Source: Hydrogenophaga sp. 2FB (GTDB lineage: Bacteria > Pseudomonadota > Gammaproteobacteria > Burkholderiales > Burkholderiaceae_C). Taken from it: 55,660 nucleotides of DNA. The notes under the pieces were generated by a model. It searched no databases. It saw only the letters and a list, made by a program, of their open reading frames with translations, and was not told the origin of the DNA. Location: assembly GCF_005503365.1 (NCBI RefSeq), contig NZ_SCML01000041.1:1-55660 (forward strand), given 5' to 3'. Both the position numbers and the translations under genes were made by a program. Shown here piece after piece: positions 50,180-55,660 of this stretch (positions are counted from its first letter, which is position 1; each line of letters opens with the position of its first letter).

Positions 50180-50210
50180 TTGACCTGACCACCGTGTCAA
50201 GGCCAAACAT
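50180..50210 (+). promoter_or_regulatory. CueR-like promoter of the second copA
   Basis: Plus strand: TTGACC (50180-50185), a 19-bp spacer and AAACAT (50205-50210). The dyad ACCTGACC-N5-GTCAAGGC (50183-50203) matches the other two sites. Its -35 lies only 15 bp from the divergent copZ -35, so the two promoters are back to back. Confidence 0.65.
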
Positions 50211-50239
50211 CCGGGGTCTCAATCCATCGGAGACCCCTC

Positions 50240-52432
50240 ATGAACACCGCCACCCTCCCGCTCACCGAGCACGAGTTCCTCATTGAAGGCATGACCTGCG
50301 CGTCGTGCGTGACCCGCGTCGAGAAAACCTTGAAAGCCGTCGCTGGCGTCAACGACGTCAGCGTCAACCTCGCCACCGAGCGCGCCACGGTGCGCGCGGT
50401 GGGCGCCGCGCCGGCCGACCTGGTGGCCGCGGTGGACAAGGCCGGTTACCGTGCCACGCCGTTCGAGGACGGTGGCGCCGCGACACAGCCCGCCACCAGC
50501 AAGGGCGAGCCCTGGTGGCCGGTGGCGCTGGCCGCCGCGCTCTCCTTGCCGCTGGTGCTGCCCATGATCGGCATGCTGTTCGGCGCCGACTGGATGATCA
50601 ATGGCTGGCTGCAGCTCGCGCTGGCCACGCCGGTGCAGTTCTGGCTCGGCGCGCGCTTCTACAAGGCGGGCTGGAAGGCCGTGCGCGCCGGCGCCGGCAA
50701 CATGGACCTGCTGGTGGCGCTGGGCACCAGCGCGGGCTACGGCTTGAGTCTGTACCTGCTGTTCAAGCACGCCGAGCACGGTACGCCGCACCTGTACTTC
50801 GAGGCCTCGGCCGTCATCGTCACGCTGGTGTTGCTGGGCAAGTGGCTGGAGTCGCGCGCCAAGCGCCAGACCACCGCCGCCATCGCGGCGCTCAACGCCC
50901 TCAAGCCCGAGGTGGCGCGGGTGCGCATGGCCTATGGCGATGTGGACGTGCCGATGGCGCGCGTGAAGGTCGGTGACACCGTGGTGGTGCGCCCGGGTGA
51001 GCGCATCCCGGTGGACGGCGTGGTCACCATCGGCTCCAGCCAGGTGGACGAATCGCTGATCACGGGCGAGAGCCTGCCGGTGGCCAAACACGCGGGCGAC
51101 AAGGTCACCGGGGGCGCGGTCAATGCCGAAGGCCTGTTGCTGGTGGAGACCACGGCCGTGGGCGCCGAGTCCACGCTCTCGCGCATCGTGCGCATGGTCG
51201 AGTCGGCCCAGGCGAAGAAGGCCCCGATCCAGCGCGTCGTGGACCGCGTGAGCGCGGTGTTCGTGCCGGTGGTGCTGGTGATCGCCGCGATCACCTTGCT
51301 GGGCTGGGGTGTGGCCACCGGCGACTGGGAGCAGGCCATCCTCAACGCGGTGGCGGTGCTGGTGATTGCGTGCCCGTGTGCCTTGGGTCTGGCCACGCCC
51401 ACCGCCATCATGGCGGGCACCGGGGTGGCCGCACGCCACGGCATTCTGATCAAGGACGCCGAAGCCCTGGAAGTGGCGCACCGCATCGACACGGTGGCCT
51501 TTGACAAGACCGGCACGCTGACCGAAGGCAAGCCGCAACTGGTGTCGGCCGTGCCGGCGGTGGGCCATGAAGCGCACCTGCTGTCGTGGGGCGCGGCCAT
51601 CCAGGCCGGCAGCGAACACCCGCTGGCGCGCGCCGTGATGAACGCCGCGAAAGAGGCCAACGTGCCCACGCTCTCGGCCGCCAAGGTGAGTGCCGTGCCC
51701 GGTCGTGGCATGTCGGCCGAGGTGCAGGGCCGCGCGCTGCGCCTGGGCAGCCCGCGCTACATGCAGGAGCTGGGTGTGGACACATCCGCGCTGGCCGAGC
51801 CGTCGCGCCGGCTCCAGGATGAAGGGCGCACGGTGTCCTGGCTGGCCGACGTGACGCACGCGCCCGTGCTGGTGGGCATGCTCGCGTTTGGCGATGCGCC
51901 CAAGGCCAGCGCCATCACCGCCGTGAAGAGCCTGCAGGCCTTGGGTATTCGCACGGTGATGGTGACCGGCGACAACCGCGGCAGCGCAATGGTGGTGGGC
52001 AACGTGCTCGGCATCGACCACATCGAAGCCGAGGTGCTGCCGGCGGACAAGGCGGCGATCGTGAACCGGCTCAAGGAAGGCGGCCACTCGGTCGCCATGG
52101 TGGGCGACGGCATCAACGACGCGCCGGCCCTGGCGGCGGCCGACGTGGGCATCGCCATGTCCACCGGCACCGACGTGGCCATGCACGCAGCCGGCATCAC
52201 GCTCATGCGCGGCGACCCCGCGCTGGTGGCCGACGCGATCGACATCTCGCGCCGCACCTACCGCAAGATCCGCCAGAACCTGTTCTGGGCCTTTGCGTAC
52301 AACGTGATCGGCATCCCGTTGGCGGCAGCGGGTTTGCTCAACCCGGTGGTGGCAGGCGCGGCCATGGCCTTGAGCAGTGTGAGCGTGGTGAGCAACGCCT
52401 TGTTGTTGCGGCGCTGGCGCGCTGGCGCCTAA
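50240..52432 (+). CDS. copA: Cu(+)-exporting P1B-type ATPase with N-terminal HMA domain
   Basis: 730 residues. N-terminal HMA domain FLIEGMTCASCVTRVEKTLKAVAGVNDVSVNLA (about 12-45), eight membrane helices, LITGESLPV, IACPCALGLATPTAIMAGTG in TM6, DKTGTLTEGKPQLV, SEHPLARAV and GDGINDAPALAAADVGIAM. TM7 YNVIGIPLAAAG and TM8 MALSSVSVVSNALLLRR fit Cu(I) transport. This is the canonical CopA, whereas the first pump has a His-rich HMBD start. Divergent from copZ; ends 4 nt into the convergent reductase gene. Confidence 0.93.
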   Translation: MNTATLPLTEHEFLIEGMTCASCVTRVEKTLKAVAGVNDVSVNLATERATVRAVGAAPADLVAAVDKAGYRATPFEDGGAATQPATSKGEPWWPVALAAALSLPLVLPMIGMLFGADWMINGWLQLALATPVQFWLGARFYKAGWKAVRAGAGNMDLLVALGTSAGYGLSLYLLFKHAEHGTPHLYFEASAVIVTLVLLGKWLESRAKRQTTAAIAALNALKPEVARVRMAYGDVDVPMARVKVGDTVVVRPGERIPVDGVVTIGSSQVDESLITGESLPVAKHAGDKVTGGAVNAEGLLLVETTAVGAESTLSRIVRMVESAQAKKAPIQRVVDRVSAVFVPVVLVIAAITLLGWGVATGDWEQAILNAVAVLVIACPCALGLATPTAIMAGTGVAARHGILIKDAEALEVAHRIDTVAFDKTGTLTEGKPQLVSAVPAVGHEAHLLSWGAAIQAGSEHPLARAVMNAAKEANVPTLSAAKVSAVPGRGMSAEVQGRALRLGSPRYMQELGVDTSALAEPSRRLQDEGRTVSWLADVTHAPVLVGMLAFGDAPKASAITAVKSLQALGIRTVMVTGDNRGSAMVVGNVLGIDHIEAEVLPADKAAIVNRLKEGGHSVAMVGDGINDAPALAAADVGIAMSTGTDVAMHAAGITLMRGDPALVADAIDISRRTYRKIRQNLFWAFAYNVIGIPLAAAGLLNPVVAGAAMALSSVSVVSNALLLRRWRAGA

Positions 52433-53376
52433 AGGTCGAGCACCAGCCGCTCGCTCAGCGAACCGGCGCAGCAGAGCGCCAGTTCACTGAGACGCTCTTT
52501 CGGGTTCAGGAACGAGTCCCCGTGTTCAGGGCTGCCCGACAGGTACCGCGTCACGCAACTGCCGCACACGCCCATCTCGCACGAAGTGTCGGGGTTCACA
52601 CCGGCACCCCGCAGGGCCTGCAACAGGCTTTGGCCTTCTTCGACCCGCACGGTCTTGCCACTGCGCGCCAGTTCCACCGTGAACGTGCTTCGCCCAAGCT
52701 TGTCCACGGGTGCGGTGGCGGAGAAGCTCTCTTCGTGCACATGGTCGGGCGGGTGCCCGCCTGTGGCCTGTCGCACGGCGGCCATGAAGCCCGCCGGGCC
52801 GCACGCATAGAAGTGCGTGTGGGCCGGCTGGGCCGCGCACAGCGCGTCGAGGTTCACGCGGTGCTCGGTGGAATCGTCGAAGTGAAAGCGCACGCGGTCG
52901 GCCCAGGGCGCCGTCTGCATTTCTTCGAAAAACGCCGCATGGGCGCGGCTGCGCGCGAAGCAGACCAGTTCAAAACGGGCGCCGCGTTGCCACAGGGCTT
53001 TCGCCATCGCCATCACCGGCGTGATCCCGATGCCACCCGCCATCAGGCAGTGGTGCGCGGCCTGCGGCGCGAGGCGAAAGTTGTTGCGCGGCGTGCTGAT
53101 CTGCAAGCGATCGCCCTCGCGGCATGTGTCGTGCATCCAGCGCGACCCGCCGCGCCCGTCCGGCTCCCGCTTCACACCCACCACATAGGGGCCGTTCCCG
53201 GCATGCAGGTTGCACAGCGAATACTGGCGCGCCCCGACGCCGGTGTGGATGTCGATGTGCGCGCCCGCCTCGAACGCCGGCAAGGCGCCCTCGGTGGCGG
53301 TCAGTTCGAACGAGCGGATCTCCGCGGTCTGCCGCCACACACGGGTCAGAGTCACGTCCAACAGTTTCTGCGTCAT
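52429..53376 (-). CDS. VanB/phthalate dioxygenase reductase-like oxidoreductase
   Basis: 315 residues. Three parts: flavin-binding barrel (about 1-100, with RQYSLCN), NAD domain (about 100-225, with GGIGITPVMAMAKAL and ACGPAGFM), and a C-terminal plant-type [2Fe-2S] domain with CEMGVCGSC (C-x4-C-x2-C) and a fourth Cys in LALCCAG. It passes electrons from NADH to Rieske oxygenases or demethylases. The neighbouring aldo/keto reductase gene ends 2 nt upstream on the same strand, and no oxygenase is adjacent, so it is an orphan locally; the Rieske enzyme at 42.2-43.2 kb is a candidate partner. The ATG at 53376 opens the conserved domain. Confidence 0.88.
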   Translation of the reverse strand: MTQKLLDVTLTRVWRQTAEIRSFELTATEGALPAFEAGAHIDIHTGVGARQYSLCNLHAGNGPYVVGVKREPDGRGGSRWMHDTCREGDRLQISTPRNNFRLAPQAAHHCLMAGGIGITPVMAMAKALWQRGARFELVCFARSRAHAAFFEEMQTAPWADRVRFHFDDSTEHRVNLDALCAAQPAHTHFYACGPAGFMAAVRQATGGHPPDHVHEESFSATAPVDKLGRSTFTVELARSGKTVRVEEGQSLLQALRGAGVNPDTSCEMGVCGSCVTRYLSGSPEHGDSFLNPKERLSELALCCAGSLSERLVLDL

Positions 53377-53378
53377 GG

Positions 53379-54371
53379 CTACCACCTCGTCGGCTTCGGG
53401 TTCCGCTCCTCGATCTGCATCTGGTGCCAATAGGGATAGATCGGTGTCTCGCGGCTGGCGTCGTCCAGCCGGGCGATGGCCTCGGCCTCGAGCGCCCAGC
53501 CGAGCGCGCCCAGGTTCTGTTTCATCTGCTCTTCGTTGCGCGCGCCGATCACGACGTTGGCCACGGTAGGGCGTTGCAGCAGCCAGTTGATGGCGACCTG
53601 GGGCACGGTCTTGCCGTAGTCGTGCGCCACGGCTTCGAGCGCATCGACCACGCGGTACAGGTACCCGTCGGTCACGGGCGGTGCGCCCAGGCCGCCGCCT
53701 GTGGCGATGCGGCCTTGCGCCACGGGTTGGTCGCGCCGGATCTTGCCGGTGAGACGGCCCCAGCCCAGCGGCATCAGTTCCCACTCATAGTGGCGACCGA
53801 TCAGCGAGTAGTAGCCCTGGTACACGACGTAGCGCGCCAGGCCGTTTTTCTCCGACGTGGCCAGCGACTTCATCAGGTGCCAGCCCGAAAAATTCGACGC
53901 TCCGATGTAGCCCACCTTGCCGCTGCTCACCAGGTCGTCCAGCGCACGCAAGGTTTCATCTACCGGCGTCAGGGCGTCGAATGCGTGCATAAAGTAGAGG
54001 TCGATGTGGTCCGTGCCGAGCCGTTTCAGGCTGGCCTCGCAAGCGCGCGTGATGTGGTAACGCGACGAGCCCTTGTCGTTCGGCCCCTTGTTGCCCGTGG
54101 GAAAGTTCGTCTTGGTCGAGATCAGCGCGTTGTGGCGCCGCCCCTTCAAGGCCTGGCCCAGGATTTCTTCCGAGGCGCCGTCGGAATAGCCATCCGAGGT
54201 GTCGAAGAAGTTCATGCCGTGCTCCATGCACAAGTCCACCATGCGTGTGGCCTCGGCCACCTGCGTCTGGCCCCAGTGCTCAAAAAAAGCGTTGGTGCCA
54301 CCAAAGGTGGCGGCACCCAGGCTCAGGACCGGGACCTTGAGACCGGATCGGCCCAGTTGGCGATGTTCCAT
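53379..54371 (-). CDS. Aldo/keto reductase, probably missing an internal segment
   Basis: 330 residues, AKR fold. The active-site set looks intact: D and Y in FFDTSDGYSDG, K in ISTKTNF, H in YFMHAFDAL. NADP site near VIGARNEEQMKQNL. The segment ELMPLGWGRLTGK lacks about 14 residues that relatives I recall carry between two PLG repeats (a beta strand of the barrel, VxWSPLG). The deletion is in frame. The protein may be destabilised or inactive. The ATG at 54371 (MEHRQLGRSGLKVPVLSLG) is the conserved start. 2 nt upstream of the reductase gene and probably co-transcribed with it. Confidence 0.82.
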   Translation of the reverse strand: MEHRQLGRSGLKVPVLSLGAATFGGTNAFFEHWGQTQVAEATRMVDLCMEHGMNFFDTSDGYSDGASEEILGQALKGRRHNALISTKTNFPTGNKGPNDKGSSRYHITRACEASLKRLGTDHIDLYFMHAFDALTPVDETLRALDDLVSSGKVGYIGASNFSGWHLMKSLATSEKNGLARYVVYQGYYSLIGRHYEWELMPLGWGRLTGKIRRDQPVAQGRIATGGGLGAPPVTDGYLYRVVDALEAVAHDYGKTVPQVAINWLLQRPTVANVVIGARNEEQMKQNLGALGWALEAEAIARLDDASRETPIYPYWHQMQIEERNPKPTRW

Positions 54372-54521
54372 GGAAAGCGTGCTTCGTGTGATGAGAGGCG
54401 CATCGTATGGGGCCGCGCTTTGATGGTGCAATCCGCACGCTGGATCACACCCATTCGTCGGGAGCATGGAAATGGCGCGCGTGGCCGGCGGGTTCGCCGG
54501 ACACCCGACCGATCAAGGCAT

Positions 54522-55660
54522 CTAGTGACCCCGAAGCGACTTCAGCAGCTTCTGCCCGGCGCGCCCGCTGGCTTCCTGGCCCAGGCGTTCCTGCTCGACG
54601 CGGATGGCGGTGCGGCTCTTGTCGCCGAGCATGCCGTCGACCTCGCCAATGTCGTGGCCGCGCGCGAGCAGCAGCGTCTGCACCTCGCGGCGTTCGGCGC
54701 GCGAGAGGCCCGGGTCGTCGGTGGGCCAGGGCGTGACGAACGGGCCACCGCCGCGCAGGCGGTCCGACAAATGCGCGATCGCCAGGCCGTAACTCTCGGA
54801 CGCGTTGTAGCTGTAGATCGCATCGAAGTTGCGCAGCACCAGGAAGGCCGGCCCTTGCGGCCCCGCGGGCGTGATCAGGCCGCCCGCGCCCACGTTGGTC
54901 GGCAGCGGCGAGCCGTCGACGCGCGTGACATCGCGCTCGGCCCAGTCGCTCATCGGCCGCTTGGTGCGACGGCCTTCGTTGCTGGTGTTGAAACCGCGCG
55001 GCAGTTTCACTTCGAAACCCCAGGGCTGCCCGTTCTGCCAGCCCGACTTGACGAGGAAGTTCGCCGTGGAGGCCAGTGCGTCGGTCGCACTGTCCATCAG
55101 GTTCGCTTTGCCGTCGCCATCAAAATCCACCGCCAGGCGCTCGAACGTGCTGGGCATGAATTGCGTGTGGCCGAACGCGCCGGCCCACGAGCCGATCAAG
55201 CGTTCCGGCGCGATGTGGCCAGCTTGCAGAATGCGCATCGTGGCGAACAGCTCGGTGCGGAAGTAGCCCTGCCGGCGACCGAAGCACGACAGCGTGCCCA
55301 GCGATTGCACCAGCGGCGACTTGCCGAAGGTCTGGCCGAAGTTGCTCTCCACCCCCCACACCGCCACCACCGTGGCCGGGTCCACGCCATAACGTTCCTT
55401 CACACGCTGGAGCGTGTCGGCGTGCAACGTCAACATGGCCTTGCCTTCGGCGACACGTTGCTCGTCCACCAGGCCGGCAAGGTAGTCCCAGATAGCGGTG
55501 CGGAACTCGGGCTGGTAGTTCAGCTTGTCGATCACGCTCATGTCGGGCTGCAGGCCTTGCGTGTGCAGCGTGAAGGTCGCATCGCTCACCCCCACCGCGC
55601 GCGCCGGTGCGCGCAAGGTGGCCAGGCAATTTTCAAACTCGCCGGGGGCGGGTGCTGGGG
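54522..55660 (-). CDS. Lytic murein transglycosylase, MltB family (5' part outside window)
   Basis: At least 379 residues; the frame is open to the right edge, and its first visible residues (FENCLATLRAPARA) match the family interior, so the true start with its signal lies outside. The catalytic glutamate is in VAVWGVESNFGQTFG; GHTQFMPSTF and AVDFDGDGKANL are the other family marks. A C-terminal peptidoglycan-binding domain follows (LSRAERREVQTLLLARGHDIGEVDGMLGDKSRTAIR). It cleaves the glycan strand to 1,6-anhydromuropeptides in the periplasm. Monocistronic at its 3' end. Confidence 0.9.
   Translation of the reverse strand, partial: PAPAPGEFENCLATLRAPARAVGVSDATFTLHTQGLQPDMSVIDKLNYQPEFRTAIWDYLAGLVDEQRVAEGKAMLTLHADTLQRVKERYGVDPATVVAVWGVESNFGQTFGKSPLVQSLGTLSCFGRRQGYFRTELFATMRILQAGHIAPERLIGSWAGAFGHTQFMPSTFERLAVDFDGDGKANLMDSATDALASTANFLVKSGWQNGQPWGFEVKLPRGFNTSNEGRRTKRPMSDWAERDVTRVDGSPLPTNVGAGGLITPAGPQGPAFLVLRNFDAIYSYNASESYGLAIAHLSDRLRGGGPFVTPWPTDDPGLSRAERREVQTLLLARGHDIGEVDGMLGDKSRTAIRVEQERLGQEASGRAGQKLLKSLRGH

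Noticed and set aside
1..55660. CRISPR arrays, tRNA/rRNA genes, insertion sequences, integrases, attachment sites
   Set aside because: No regularly spaced repeats, RNA gene signatures or transposase/integrase-like proteins were seen on either strand.

Overview
The window is a GC-rich chromosomal segment of a betaproteobacterium, most likely Burkholderiales/Comamonadaceae (Hydrogenophaga- or Acidovorax-like). That assignment rests on codon usage, on the gene families present (AtuA-type protein, Liv-type transporters with embedded acyl-CoA ligases, NitT/TauT transporters, WYL and Lrp regulators) and on densely packed operons with ATGA overlaps. I see no rRNA, tRNA, CRISPR array, integrase, transposase or phage gene. 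It reads as a metabolically versatile chromosome rather than a mobile island.

Layout. 0-1.2 kb: end of a NitT/TauT-type ABC transporter (minus strand). 1.4-3.0 kb: a tiny basic protein and an NHL beta-propeller lipoprotein, separated by a perfect 16-bp hairpin. 3.2-8.2 kb: a MarR regulator followed by a three-part EmrAB/OprM-type efflux pump. 8.3-13.5 kb: housekeeping and regulatory singletons (methyltransferase, YbjQ family, GST with a divergent WYL regulator, MHYT-GGDEF-EAL protein). 13.5-19.8 kb: an Lrp regulator divergent from a solitary AceE-type 2-oxoacid dehydrogenase E1, a 2-hydroxyacid dehydrogenase, and a small unknown protein translationally coupled to an acyl-CoA ligase.

19.8-40.0 kb is one large catabolic locus around a divergent, AT-rich control region at 22.55-22.83 kb. 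Leftward lie an isovaleryl-CoA-dehydrogenase-like enzyme, a quinone reductase-like flavoprotein and a crotonase. Rightward runs an almost gapless operon of about 17 kb: livF, livG, acyl-CoA ligase, livH, livM, livK, PECR-type SDR, LiuC/AtuE-type crotonase, AtuA, TetR, biotin carboxylase, a separate BT-biotin carrier, carboxyltransferase, a second acyl-CoA ligase and another crotonase. The logic is import of a branched or terpenoid-like acid, CoA activation, dehydrogenation, carboxylation at the beta-methyl branch, hydration and degradation, as in the Pseudomonas atu/liu pathways. Here the carboxylase alpha subunit is split into two genes and a dedicated Liv importer is built in.

40.0-47.0 kb is a second catabolic cluster, divergent from a LysR gene: ABC ATPase, permease, NMT1/THI5-type binding protein, an NdmA-like Rieske oxygenase, a creatininase-family amidohydrolase and a cytosine-deaminase-like amidohydrolase. 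It looks like uptake and breakdown of an unidentified N-heterocycle and is the best candidate here for an undescribed pathway. The Rieske enzyme has no adjacent reductase, but a VanB-like reductase lies at 52.4-53.4 kb.

47.0-52.4 kb is a copper-resistance locus: cueR with a His-rich copA, a copZ-like chaperone and a second copA. Three CueR-like promoters with 19-bp spacers lie in it. 52.4-55.7 kb holds the reductase, an aldo/keto reductase that appears to lack an internal segment, and the MltB-type lytic transglycosylase that runs off the right edge.

All functional statements come from reading motifs and remembered family patterns; no searches were run.
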